DNA of 8,966 bases, from contig JALRGP010000038.1 in NCBI GenBank assembly GCA_023259685.1, forward strand, positions 1 through 8,966, written 5' to 3'. Origin of the DNA: Alphaproteobacteria bacterium. GTDB taxonomy: Bacteria; Pseudomonadota; Alphaproteobacteria; JALRGP01. Below the pieces are notes generated by a model. It saw nothing but the letters and a program-made list of their open reading frames with translations, searched no databases and was not told the DNA's origin. This document shows positions 1-8,867 of this stretch, piece after piece. The translations under genes and the position numbers were made by a program. Numbering within the stretch: position 1 is the stretch's first letter; every line of letters starts with the position of its first letter.

Positions 1-2
1 TT

Positions 3-77
3 AGCATGTATTACTTGGCTTTTAAATCCCTTCTATTCTTGTTGTAAATTTACCACAAATTTTCATGCGTAGGCCCT
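3..77 (+). repeat. Left arm of a perfect 75-bp inverted repeat
   Basis: This stretch is identical over 75 bases to the reverse complement of 8892-8966. The match stops at base 78 (A here, G in the other copy). It ends inward with TGCGTAGGCCCT, which is the first arm of the GC-rich hairpin seen complete at the other end of the window; here the second hairpin arm is missing. The outer limit is unknown because the partner copy runs off the window. It lies just beyond the rpoC terminator and carries no convincing coding potential: the only ATG frame on the minus strand is 14 codons long. It could be a dispersed intergenic repeat, the end of an unseen insertion element, or a recombining flank. Confidence 0.95.
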
Positions 78-134
78 AGCATTTCTCTATTAGAAAAAGA
101 TTTCGAAAGAGATCTAGTATATATAATAGTATTT

Positions 135-172
135 AAAAAAATACCTCCTATAACGCATGTTAGAGGAGGTAT
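135..172 (-). terminator. Intrinsic terminator of the rpoBC operon
   Basis: Read on the minus strand, ATACCTCCT (172-164) pairs perfectly with AGGAGGTAT (149-141). An A·G mismatch follows, then four more pairs (TAAC with GTTA) closing a GCAT tetraloop. The stem is followed directly by seven T residues (141-135). It begins about 15 nt after the rpoC stop codon. This is the classic Rho-independent layout and marks the end of the transcript, so nothing further downstream, such as rpsL, is likely to share this mRNA except by readthrough. Confidence 0.92.
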
Positions 173-186
173 CGCATCATTAAAAT

Positions 187-3100
187 CTAAGCAACTTCTT
201 CTTGAGACTCATCAAACTCTTGGAATTGCCCCATAAAGTTTCCTTTTTCATATTCTAAATCTCGCATCTTTGCGATCTTTTTCAAACGACGTCCCACTTC
301 ACCAGTTCCGGCTGGAATTAAACGACCGACGATGACGTTTTCTTTTAATCCCGCCAACACATCTATACGTCCAGATAATGAAGAATCAGTCAAGACCCTT
401 GTGGTTTCTTGGAATGATGCCGCAGAGATGAAGGAATTCGTGTGTAAAGATGCCCTTGTAATACCTTGCAGTACCGGGAATCCAACCGCAGGCGCTTTGT
501 TATCTTTAATCAATGCTTTGTTGACCTTGTCAAAATACAAACGATCTATTTGCTCACCAACCACAAACTCAGAATCACCTTTTTGCGTGACTTCTGTTTT
601 TTGCAGCATCTGACGGACCACAATTTCAATATGTTTATCATTGATAGGAACACCTTGAAGATGGTAGACCTTTTGAATTTCGCTGACCAAATAACCGGCC
701 AACGCTTCAATACCCAAAATACGCAAGATATCTTGCGGAACCAAGCTACCGTCAACGAGAAGATCACCTTTTTCAACCACGTCTCCTTCATGAACAACGA
801 TATATCCACCCTTTGGAACAAAATATTCCACAGGTTTATCCATCTCATTTTGAGGAACCACGATCAAACGGCGACGGCTTTTGTAATCTTTACCAAATTC
901 AATGCGTCCAGCAATTTCTGACAAAATCGCAGGATCCTTTGGAAGACGTGCTTCAAATAATTCAGATACGCGTGGTAAACCACCGGTAATGTCACGTGTT
1001 TTCTTTGTTTCTCTTGGGATACGAGCAATAACATCGCCCGGCTGAACCAATGCATTGTTATCAACGGTAATGATCGTATCCATAGGCAAGAAGTAACGTG
1101 CTTCTGTTCCAGAAGACAATAAAATAGGTTGACCTTTATCATCCCGCAGTTGCAACATAGGGCGCAATTCTTGTGAGCGCGCCTGTTGTTTCCAATCTAA
1201 TACAACGCGACTGAAAATACCGGTTGATTCATCGACAACCTCGCGCATAGATAAATCTTGGACCAAATCAACATAATGAACATGCCCTTCTTTTTCTGCA
1301 ACGAATGGTGTTGTATACGGATCCCATTCGGCCAAGATTTTTCCTTTTGTAATTTTCTCTTTTTCATCAACCAACAAACGTGTACCATAATTGATACGGT
1401 ATGCAATTTGCTCACGCCCACGGCCGTCTACAATCACAATTTCACCATTACGTGAGACCACAATTTTATTACCATGGCGGCTCACAACACATAAAATATT
1501 TTTGAACTTAACCTTACCATCATGAGATGATTCAAGATTCGATTGTTCAACACCACGTTGCGCCACACCACCTACGTGGAACGTACGTAGCGTCAACTGT
1601 GTACCAGGTTCACCAATCGATTGAGCCGCAATCACACCGACTGCCTCACCGATGTTGACCAAATTGCCACGCGCTAAATCACGTCCATAACACTTTGCAC
1701 ACACGCCAAATTGGCTTTGACACGTTAATACAGAACGGACGTAAACCTCTTGCACGTCAATGGCTTTAACGGTTTCAATGCAATCTTCATCCAATAACGT
1801 ACCATTTTCAATAGCAACCTCTCCGTCATCGTCTTTAATGTCTCCTGCTGTACATCGTCCCAAAATTCTTTCATACAAGGACGACACAACGTTCTTACCT
1901 TCAATGACCGATGTAATTCTAAGACCACGAGATGTTCCACAATCCTCTTCGTGAACAATACAATCTTGAGCCACGTCAACTAAACGACGTGTCAGATAAC
2001 CAGAGTTTGCCGTTTTAAGAGCTGTGTCGGTCAAACCTTTACGCGCACCGTTCGTTGAAATAAAGTATTCAATCACATTCAAACCTTCTTTAAAGTTTGA
2101 GATAATTGGTGTTTCAATGATGTCCCCGGTTGGTTTCGCCATCAAACCTCTCATACCGGCCAGCTGTTTCATCTGGGCCACGGATCCACGTGCTTTGGAG
2201 TGAATCATCATATACACAGAGTTAAATGGATCGGTGGGCTTACGGTGTGACATGGCTTTCATCATGGCATCAGCAACCTTATCAGTACATTGATCCCATG
2301 CATCAATCACTTTGTTATACTTTTCACCTTGCGTGATCAAACCATCCAAATATTGTTGTTCATACTCAGACACAATTTTTTTCGTTTCTTGGATCATCTT
2401 TGATTTATCTTTTGGAATGACAAGATCATCTTTACCAAAGGATATGCCGGCTTTTGTCATGTGAGAAAATCCTAAAAACATCATCTGGTCAACGAACACA
2501 ACGGTATCTTTTGGTCCACAAAAACGATGAACATCATCAACTAATTGGCTGATATCACCTGAGGTTAACACTTGGTTAATCATGGAATAAGGAATTTTAT
2601 GACTTTTCGGTAAAATTCTTGAAATCATAAAGCGCCCTGGCGTTGTATCCTCAATTTTATAATGAACTTGGCCGTCCTCATGATAATAAGGAACACGAAT
2701 CTTAACTTTGGAATGGTAATGTACCAATTTCTTTTCAAGGGCAAGCTCGATTTCAGCGATACCCGAAAATACTTTTCCTTCCCCAGGCATCCCCTCACGA
2801 AGTAAGCTTAGATAATAAATACCCAAAACGATATCTTTAGACGGAATAATAATAGGACGTCCACTCGAAGGACTCAAAATATTGTTAGTAGACATCATCA
2901 ACACACGCGATTCTAATTGAGCTTCAAGAGACAATGGAACGTGTACGGCCATTTGGTCTCCGTCAAAGTCCGCGTTAAATGCTGTACATACAAGGGGATG
3001 TAACTGTATCGCTTTACCATCAATCAGTAATGGCTCAAACGCCTGAATACCTAAACGGTGCAAAGTTGGAGCACGGTTCAGTAAAATGGGATGCTCGCGA

Positions 3101-4356
3101 ACCACGTCTTCCAAAACATCAAAGACTTCTGGCTTTTCTTTTTCAACCATTTTCTTTGCGGCTTTTAATGTTGTCGCAAGTCCGTAACGTTCCAATTTTG
3201 AATAAATAAAGGGCCTAAATAATTCCAAAGCCATTTTCTTTGGCAAACCACATTGATGTAATTTTAATTCTGGGCCAACCACAATCACAGAGCGTCCAGA
3301 ATAATCAACACGTTTACCTAAGAGGTTTTGACGGAAACGGCCCTGTTTACCTTTTAACATATCGGCAAGGGACTTCAGAGGACGTTTGTTAGACCCCAAA
3401 ATAGCACGACCACGACGACCATTATCAAACAATGCATCAACTGATTCTTGCAGCATTCTGCGTTCATTTCGGATAATAATTTCCGGAGCCTTTAAATCAA
3501 TTAAGCGTTTTAATCTGTTGTTACGATTAATCACACGACGATACAAATCATTCAGATCACTGGTGGCAAAACGTCCACCGTCCAGTGGCACCAAAGGTCT
3601 TAAATCTGGCGGAATAACAGGAATGACATCCATGACCATCCAAGATGGATCAATTTTTGCCTTCATGAATAATTCAACTAACTTAATGCGCTTGAGAATC
3701 TTTTTCTTTCTTAAATCAGATATATCTTCTTCGATTTCCAAATTTAATTTATCAAATTCAGCCTGTAAGTTAATGTTTTTAAGCATGATCTTTAAAGCTT
3801 CGGCACCAATTTCAGCAGCAAAACTGTCTTCACCATAGGTATTTAGCGCGTCATAATATTCATCATCTGATAATAATTGACCGTAACTTAAGGATGTTAA
3901 TCCTGGATCAATCACAATATAACTTTCAAAGTATAAAACACGTTCCATGTCTTTGAATGTTAAATCCAATATCATGCTAATACGGCTGGGCAGAGATTTG
4001 ACAAACCATACGTGCGCTACAGGGGATGCTAATTCAATATGCCCCATACGCTCACGACGCACACGTGAAATTGTGACTTCCACATTACATTTTTCACAAA
4101 CTGTGCCTTTAAATTTTATGCGTTTGTATTTACCACATAAACATTCATAATCTTTCATAGGACCGAAAATAGCGGCACAAAATAAGCCGTCTTTTTCTGG
4201 CCTAAAGGTGCGATAATTGATTGTCTCTGGTTTTTTTACCTCACCATAAGACCAAGAACGAATTTTTTCAGGACTTGCGACCCCAATACGAATTAAATCA
4301 AATTCTGGTAAAATATCACCGTGAATCAAACGTTTTTTTTCTTTAGTTAACAACAT
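187..4356 (-). CDS. rpoC: DNA-directed RNA polymerase subunit beta'
   Basis: Beta' subunit of RNA polymerase; with beta it forms the cleft and active centre that synthesises RNA from NTPs. Seen, numbering from the ATG (1389 aa; E. coli beta' is 1407): N-terminal zinc ribbon with C72, C74, C87 and C90; clamp helices at about 260-310, the main sigma-binding coiled coil; the catalytic NADFDGD with D463, D465 and D467 holding Mg2+; bridge helix at about 762-798; second zinc site C806, C879, C886 and C889; trigger loop QLTLRTFH with catalytic H927. The trigger loop is interrupted by a long SI3-type insertion (about 935-1130), as in other Proteobacteria. The C-terminal 'GLKENVIVGRLIPAGTG' block is intact. 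An in-frame GTG lies one codon upstream (4359), but AGGAG at 4367-4363 is only 3 nt from it and 6 nt from the ATG, so I prefer the ATG. The stop is TAG. No frameshift or missing key residue is seen. Confidence 0.98.
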   Translation of the reverse strand: MLLTKEKKRLIHGDILPEFDLIRIGVASPEKIRSWSYGEVKKPETINYRTFRPEKDGLFCAAIFGPMKDYECLCGKYKRIKFKGTVCEKCNVEVTISRVRRERMGHIELASPVAHVWFVKSLPSRISMILDLTFKDMERVLYFESYIVIDPGLTSLSYGQLLSDDEYYDALNTYGEDSFAAEIGAEALKIMLKNINLQAEFDKLNLEIEEDISDLRKKKILKRIKLVELFMKAKIDPSWMVMDVIPVIPPDLRPLVPLDGGRFATSDLNDLYRRVINRNNRLKRLIDLKAPEIIIRNERRMLQESVDALFDNGRRGRAILGSNKRPLKSLADMLKGKQGRFRQNLLGKRVDYSGRSVIVVGPELKLHQCGLPKKMALELFRPFIYSKLERYGLATTLKAAKKMVEKEKPEVFDVLEDVVREHPILLNRAPTLHRLGIQAFEPLLIDGKAIQLHPLVCTAFNADFDGDQMAVHVPLSLEAQLESRVLMMSTNNILSPSSGRPIIIPSKDIVLGIYYLSLLREGMPGEGKVFSGIAEIELALEKKLVHYHSKVKIRVPYYHEDGQVHYKIEDTTPGRFMISRILPKSHKIPYSMINQVLTSGDISQLVDDVHRFCGPKDTVVFVDQMMFLGFSHMTKAGISFGKDDLVIPKDKSKMIQETKKIVSEYEQQYLDGLITQGEKYNKVIDAWDQCTDKVADAMMKAMSHRKPTDPFNSVYMMIHSKARGSVAQMKQLAGMRGLMAKPTGDIIETPIISNFKEGLNVIEYFISTNGARKGLTDTALKTANSGYLTRRLVDVAQDCIVHEEDCGTSRGLRITSVIEGKNVVSSLYERILGRCTAGDIKDDDGEVAIENGTLLDEDCIETVKAIDVQEVYVRSVLTCQSQFGVCAKCYGRDLARGNLVNIGEAVGVIAAQSIGEPGTQLTLRTFHVGGVAQRGVEQSNLESSHDGKVKFKNILCVVSRHGNKIVVSRNGEIVIVDGRGREQIAYRINYGTRLLVDEKEKITKGKILAEWDPYTTPFVAEKEGHVHYVDLVQDLSMREVVDESTGIFSRVVLDWKQQARSQELRPMLQLRDDKGQPILLSSGTEARYFLPMDTIITVDNNALVQPGDVIARIPRETKKTRDITGGLPRVSELFEARLPKDPAILSEIAGRIEFGKDYKSRRRLIVVPQNEMDKPVEYFVPKGGYIVVHEGDVVEKGDLLVDGSLVPQDILRILGIEALAGYLVSEIQKVYHLQGVPINDKHIEIVVRQMLQKTEVTQKGDSEFVVGEQIDRLYFDKVNKALIKDNKAPAVGFPVLQGITRASLHTNSFISAASFQETTRVLTDSSLSGRIDVLAGLKENVIVGRLIPAGTGEVGRRLKKIAKMRDLEYEKGNFMGQFQEFDESQEEVA

Positions 4357-4362
4357 CACAAA

Positions 4363-4367
4363 CTCCT
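4363..4367 (-). promoter_or_regulatory. rpoC ribosome binding site overlapping the rpoB stop
   Basis: AGGAG on the minus strand shares its first bases with the rpoB stop codon (TAGGAG). It sits 6 nt before the ATG at 4356 but only 3 nt before the GTG at 4359, which decides the start in favour of ATG. The overlap with the upstream stop implies that ribosomes finishing rpoB can reinitiate on rpoC, which would help keep the two subunits in equal supply (inference). Confidence 0.85.
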
Positions 4368-7300
4368 AAAATTTTTTCTCAAATTGCATATCCAAACCCA
4401 AAGAGCGTAACTCTTTGACCAACACATTGAATGATTCTGGAATACCAAATTCCATATTATCTTCCCCTCTGACGATAGCATCGTAAGCACGTGCACGCCC
4501 CGTTACATCATCAGCTTTAGCTGTGAGCATTTCTTGCAGTGTATGAGCTGCCCCATATCCTTCTAACGCCCAGACTTCCATTTCTCCAAATCGTTGACCA
4601 CCAAATTGTGCTTTACCGCCTAAAGGTTGTTGTGTCACTAAGCTGTATGGACCAATAGAACGCGCGTGAATCTTATCATCAACCAAATGGTGTAATTTTA
4701 ACATATAAATGAATCCAACTGTCACCTGGCGATCAAATTGTTCGCCGGTACGACCATCGTACAACCACACTTGTCCGGAACGAGAAAGGCCTACTTTTTC
4801 AAGTAAATCAGAAATTTGTTTTTCACTGGCACCGTTAAATACAGGCGTTGCGACGGGGACACCTTTTGTTAAACGCTGGCTCATATCCACGAATTCTGAT
4901 TCACTTAAAGCATCGATGTCTTTCTTATCTTGCGGTGTATCATAAATCTCTCCCAGCCTTTCTTTTGCTTTTTCAAAATCCAAATTATTTGAACGATAAT
5001 CATCCAACATTTTTTGAACTTGTTTACCGAGCTCAAAGGCAGCTGCACCTAAGTGAGTTTCCAAAATTTGACCGACGTTCATACGAGACGGCAAACCTAA
5101 TGGGTTCAAGATAATATCAATGGGCGTCCCATCTTCCATATACGGCAAATCTTCAACAGGAACAATTTTTGACACAACACCTTTGTTTCCATGGCGTCCA
5201 GCCATTTTATCTCCTGGTTGTAATTTACGTTTAACCGCCACAAAAATTTTGACAACTTTTAAAACTCCAGGAGGCAAATCATCACCACGCTTTAATTTAT
5301 CAACGTTATTTTCAAAATTTTTATCAAGGGTCGCAATGCTATTGTCAAAGCTTTTTTGAATCTGATTCATCTCTTTCATTTTATCTGCATCAGACAGCAC
5401 AATGTGTTTCCAATGTATATAGCCGATTTCAGTCAATATCTCTTCAGTAATGATCATTTTGGCTTTCAGTGGCTTTGGGCCTGATTGAACAGCTTGGCCA
5501 ACTAATAACTTTGCCATACGTTCGAGATAGCTTTTTTGAAGAATTGCTTTTTCTGTATCACGATTTTTTGCAAAAACTTCTATTTCTTGACGTTCAATTG
5601 CGATAGATCTTTCATCTTTTTCAACACCTTTTCTTGACAGCACACGCACATCTACAACCGTTCCATATGTTCCAGATGACGCACGCAAAGATGTATCTTT
5701 AATATCTGAAGATTTTTCTCCAAACACGGCACGCAATAATTTTTCTTCTGGCGTTACAATGTTTTCACCTTTTGGAGTGACTTTTCCAACCAAAATATCG
5801 CCTGGTTTAATTTCGGCTCCAACGTACACAATACCGGCGTCGTCTAAATACTTTAAGGCGCTTGCTGTAACATTAGGAATGTCTTTTGTAATTTCCTCAT
5901 TGCCCAATTTAGTGTCTCTTGCAGACACCTCAAACTCTTCAATGTGAATCGAAGAAAAGACATCTTGTTGAACAAGACGTTCTGAAATCAAAATAGAGTC
6001 TTCGAAGTTATAACCTTGCCATGACATAAATGCCACACGAACATTTCGACCTAAAGCCAGTTCGCCCGTATCAATAGACGGACCGTCAGCAATCATGTCA
6101 CCTTTTTTCACAACGTCACCACGTTTCACAAGAGGACGTTGATTGATACATGTGCTCATATTAGAACGCTTAAACTTCATCAATGTGTAGATATCCACAC
6201 CTGTTTTGTTTTCATCTTCTTCTTCTGACAACTTGATAACAATTCTGTACGCGTCCACCTGATCAACAATACCAGAGCGTTTTGCAATCACGCTGGCACC
6301 TGAATCTTTGGCCACAACAGCCTCCATACCGGTTCCAACAAGAGGAGCTTCAGCTTTTAATAATGGCACAGCCTGACGTTGCATGTTCGATCCCATCAAC
6401 GCACGGTTTGCATCGTCGTTTTCCAAAAATGGAATTAAGGATGCAGCCACCGACACAACCTGCTTCGGAGATACGTCCATATAGGTCACAGCTTGCTTTG
6501 GAAACATGCTGACTTCCCCTTGTTTACGACATACTACAAAATCTTCTTTAATATTTCCGTCTTTGTCGAGAGAAATACTGGCCTGAGCAATAATATGCTT
6601 GCCTTCTTCCCGAGCATTCATATACACAATCTCATCGCTTACTCTGCCATCAACAACTTTGCGATACGGCGTTTCAATGAAACCGTATTGGTTCACGTTT
6701 GCATAAATAGCCAATGAGTTGATCAAACCGATATTTGGACCTTCCGGCGTTTCAATGGGACAAATACGTCCATAATGGGTGTGGTGCACATCACGAACCT
6801 CGAAACTGGCGCGATCACGAGACAATCCACCTGGTCCCAACGCAGATAACCGTCGCTTGTGGGTGATTTCTGATAATGGATTTGTTTGATCCATAAATTG
6901 TGACAACTGAGATGTTCCGAAAAATTCTCTTAAAGCTGCAGCAATAGGTTTCGCATTTAATAAATCATTAGGCATTGCGGCGTTCACATCTGTTGCCCCC
7001 ATGCGTTCATAAATAGCACGCTCCATTCTAGCCATACCGATGCGAAATTGGTTTTCTAATAACTCACCAACGGAGCGAACACGACGATTAATCAAGCTGT
7101 CGATATCATCGACATGGCCGCGCCCATCACGTAATTTCAAAAGGTGTTTTAACATTTCAACAATATCTTGTTTGCGTAAAACGCGCACAGTATCATCTAC
7201 TTTCAAATTTAAACTTGCATTAAACTTAACACGCCCAACGGAAGACAAATCATACCTTTCTTCATTAAAAAATAGATTTTCAAATAAAATTTCCGCACTT

Positions 7301-8538
7301 TCCAAGGTTGGCGGCTCACCAGGACGAAGTGTTCTATAAATATCCAACAACGCTTCTTCGCGATTTTGATTTTTATCCATTTGAAGGGTTTTTAACAGGT
7401 AAGGACCTGTTGTTTTTTCATCAATAATAACCAGATCAAAAGCATCGATGGATGATGCTTTCATCTTTTCAAGAATATCATTATTGATTTCTTGACCAGC
7501 TTCAAAATAGATTTGCCCAGTTTCTTCGTTAATATAATCCCGACCAATGTAGCGACCGATTAAAGATTCATCTTTAATTAAAAATTCACTGACGCCCTGT
7601 TCTTGTAATTTTTTGCATAAGCGTTGGGTTAGTTTTGTGCCATTTTCAACCAAAACAGTGTGAGTTTTTGGATCTAAAAAATCAGATGTGATCTTTTGAC
7701 CGTCCCAATAATCGTGTTCAAAGGGAAAAACAAATCCATCTGAGACTTTTTTATAAGACCAAATTTTATAAAATGTTTGAACGATTTCATCTCGAGACAT
7801 GCCCGTTGGCGCATCTTTCAAATTCGCCCCAGATACATAAAATGACGGTTTATTTTTTAAACTTTGTCCATCATAATTATCCAGCGCCATTAAAAATGTT
7901 GTCAACAAAAATCGGCGACGACGATCAATTCTGGAATGCATAATATCTTTGGGATCAAATTCAAGATCCAACCATGACCCACGGTAAGGCACGACGCGCC
8001 CCACATATAGAATTTTTCCAGTGACACTTCCTTTTCCTTTATCACTGTCAAAGAAAACACCAGGACTTCTGTGCATTTGCGAAACAACAACGCGCTCGAT
8101 ACCATTAATAATAAAAGTACCACGGTCTGTAATTAAAGGAACATCAGCAAAATAAACCTCTTGCTCTTTAATGTCACGCATGGATTTTACTTTTGTCACT
8201 TCATCAATATCCCATACAATTAATCTAAAAATAACACGTAAAGAAGCGGCATACGTTAAACCTTTTTGGCGACACTCTAATTCGCTAAACTGTGGCGGAT
8301 CAAAATCATAGCGGTGAAACTCTAATTGAGCCTTGTGACTTGAATCAAAAATAGGAAAACAACTTTGAAATAATTCCAACAACCCCTTTTTTTCTCTTTG
8401 TTGATGAGGAACATGATATTGTAAAAATTGTTCATAAGAAACCTTTTGAAGGGCAATCAAGTTTGGAAGTTGTGCAGTTTCAGCGATTGAACCAAAACTT
8501 TTGCGAAAACGTTTGCGATCAGTAAAAGACCTAGCCAT
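4366..8538 (-). CDS. rpoB: DNA-directed RNA polymerase subunit beta
   Basis: Beta subunit of RNA polymerase, partner of RpoC in the catalytic core and target of rifampicin. Seen (1390 aa; E. coli is 1342, alphaproteobacterial forms are usually somewhat longer): N-terminal 'RKSFG…LPNLI' signature; protrusion and lobe with 'SQMHRSPGVFFD' at 153-164; rifampicin cluster at 541-571, with D550, H560 and S565 matching the sensitive E. coli residues D516, H526 and S531; 'CPIETPEGPNIGLI' at 593-606; flap region around 890-960 ('KPGDILVGKVTPKGE'); NTP-contacting lysines K1111 and K1119 in 'QPGDKMAGRHGNKG'; C-terminal anchor/switch block 'GGKAQFGGQRFGEMEVWALE'. The ATG follows AGGAG at 6 nt. Unusual residues are S578 and H586, equivalent to E. 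coli G544 and P552 in and beside fork loop 2. It ends with TAG, 9 nt before the rpoC ATG and in the same frame. The style is alphaproteobacterial. Confidence 0.98.
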   Translation of the reverse strand: MARSFTDRKRFRKSFGSIAETAQLPNLIALQKVSYEQFLQYHVPHQQREKKGLLELFQSCFPIFDSSHKAQLEFHRYDFDPPQFSELECRQKGLTYAASLRVIFRLIVWDIDEVTKVKSMRDIKEQEVYFADVPLITDRGTFIINGIERVVVSQMHRSPGVFFDSDKGKGSVTGKILYVGRVVPYRGSWLDLEFDPKDIMHSRIDRRRRFLLTTFLMALDNYDGQSLKNKPSFYVSGANLKDAPTGMSRDEIVQTFYKIWSYKKVSDGFVFPFEHDYWDGQKITSDFLDPKTHTVLVENGTKLTQRLCKKLQEQGVSEFLIKDESLIGRYIGRDYINEETGQIYFEAGQEINNDILEKMKASSIDAFDLVIIDEKTTGPYLLKTLQMDKNQNREEALLDIYRTLRPGEPPTLESAEILFENLFFNEERYDLSSVGRVKFNASLNLKVDDTVRVLRKQDIVEMLKHLLKLRDGRGHVDDIDSLINRRVRSVGELLENQFRIGMARMERAIYERMGATDVNAAMPNDLLNAKPIAAALREFFGTSQLSQFMDQTNPLSEITHKRRLSALGPGGLSRDRASFEVRDVHHTHYGRICPIETPEGPNIGLINSLAIYANVNQYGFIETPYRKVVDGRVSDEIVYMNAREEGKHIIAQASISLDKDGNIKEDFVVCRKQGEVSMFPKQAVTYMDVSPKQVVSVAASLIPFLENDDANRALMGSNMQRQAVPLLKAEAPLVGTGMEAVVAKDSGASVIAKRSGIVDQVDAYRIVIKLSEEEDENKTGVDIYTLMKFKRSNMSTCINQRPLVKRGDVVKKGDMIADGPSIDTGELALGRNVRVAFMSWQGYNFEDSILISERLVQQDVFSSIHIEEFEVSARDTKLGNEEITKDIPNVTASALKYLDDAGIVYVGAEIKPGDILVGKVTPKGENIVTPEEKLLRAVFGEKSSDIKDTSLRASSGTYGTVVDVRVLSRKGVEKDERSIAIERQEIEVFAKNRDTEKAILQKSYLERMAKLLVGQAVQSGPKPLKAKMIITEEILTEIGYIHWKHIVLSDADKMKEMNQIQKSFDNSIATLDKNFENNVDKLKRGDDLPPGVLKVVKIFVAVKRKLQPGDKMAGRHGNKGVVSKIVPVEDLPYMEDGTPIDIILNPLGLPSRMNVGQILETHLGAAAFELGKQVQKMLDDYRSNNLDFEKAKERLGEIYDTPQDKKDIDALSESEFVDMSQRLTKGVPVATPVFNGASEKQISDLLEKVGLSRSGQVWLYDGRTGEQFDRQVTVGFIYMLKLHHLVDDKIHARSIGPYSLVTQQPLGGKAQFGGQRFGEMEVWALEGYGAAHTLQEMLTAKADDVTGRARAYDAIVRGEDNMEFGIPESFNVLVKELRSLGLDMQFEKKF

Positions 8539-8544
8539 GGGAAT

Positions 8545-8549
8545 CTCCT
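8545..8549 (-). promoter_or_regulatory. rpoB ribosome binding site
   Basis: AGGAG on the minus strand lies 6 nt before the ATG at 8538. This fixes the rpoB start, which also agrees with the expected N-terminus of alphaproteobacterial beta subunits. The spacing is the same as at rpoC. Confidence 0.85.
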
Positions 8550-8576
8550 GAGAAAATGAAAGACAAAAAAAGACAG

Positions 8577-8607
8577 ATCATACAAGTCCACTGTCAAGGA
8601 TAGTCAA
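8577..8607 (-). promoter_or_regulatory. Candidate rpoB promoter, proximal
   Basis: On the minus strand TTGACT (8607-8602, 5 of 6 to the sigma-70 -35 box) is followed 19 nt later by TATGAT (8582-8577, 5 of 6 to the -10 box). The spacer is longer than the usual 17. Transcription would start close to the T-rich leader about 30 nt before the rpoB ATG. This is judged by eye only, in AT-rich DNA where such matches arise by chance. Confidence 0.3.
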
Positions 8608-8644
8608 TCATTGCAGAAAAATCAAGAGTAGTCAAATTTTTGCA
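8601..8644. repeat. Pair of imperfect direct repeats upstream of rpoB
   Basis: TAGTCAATCATTGCA (8601-8615) and TAGTCAAATTTTTGCA (8629-8644) share TAGTCAA at one end and TTGCA at the other, and start 28 bp apart. Read on the minus strand each is TGCAA, a short AT-rich middle, then TTGACTA, so each copy carries a -35-like box. They could be a duplicated promoter or a two-site operator for the operon, or a chance pair. Confidence 0.5.
8607..8635 (-). promoter_or_regulatory. Candidate rpoB promoter, extended -10 type
   Basis: On the minus strand TTGACT (8635-8630) is separated by exactly 17 nt from AATGAT (8612-8607), which is preceded by TGC and so forms an extended -10 element. The -35 matches 5 of 6 and the -10 matches 4 of 6. 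The predicted start is near 8600, giving a leader of about 60 nt. Its -35 box lies inside a motif duplicated 28 bp away, which provides the -35 of the proximal candidate. Confidence 0.38.
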
Positions 8645-8667
8645 ACAGTTTTCATTTTAGACAAAAA

Positions 8668-8696
8668 ATTATATAGATGATAATATAAATTCGTAA
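8668..8696 (-). promoter_or_regulatory. Candidate rpoB promoter, distal
   Basis: A perfect TATAAT (8673-8668, minus strand) is preceded at 17 nt by TTACGA (8696-8691), a weak -35 box with 3 of 6 matches. It would give a leader of roughly 120 nt. In such AT-rich DNA a perfect -10 alone is weak evidence. Confidence 0.3.
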
Positions 8697-8867
8697 TATC
8701 AAAATTAGATAAATAAAAATATCTATTCTAATCCAAAGGATATGACAATAAATATTAAGCATTCTTCAAAAAACAAAAACTAAACCTTAGCAATCCCTGA
8801 AAAGTATTATGAGACGGAATTCTATGTTAACAAAACATTTATTGAATGGTGTTAATAAAATTCTTCG

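Noticed and set aside
2..82. TAGCAT direct repeat (2-7 and 77-82) around the left repeat arm, resembling a target-site duplication
   Set aside because: Most of the outer copy belongs to the shared 75-bp repeat itself, and the right arm has no matching duplication at its inner edge, so a six-base chance match is the simpler reading.
122..127. Perfect TATAAT on the plus strand downstream of rpoC, a possible antisense promoter
   Set aside because: No -35-like box is present at a proper spacing and the surroundings are simple TA-rich DNA.
160..186. Strong AGGAGG Shine-Dalgarno-like sequence on the plus strand just outside rpoC
   Set aside because: It is one arm of the intrinsic terminator stem on the minus strand, and no plus-strand start codon with a useful reading frame follows it.
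332..921. Open frames of 93 and 151 codons on the plus strand, and minus-strand frames of about 100 codons, inside rpoC
   Set aside because: They lie wholly within a well-conserved gene, have compositions typical of antisense or shifted frames, and show no recognisable domain. The same holds for all other smaller frames inside rpoC and rpoB.
8704..8732. Imperfect AT-only inverted repeat (ATTAGA / TCTAAT)
   Set aside because: The six-base arms in AT-rich DNA would be barely stable and are expected by chance.
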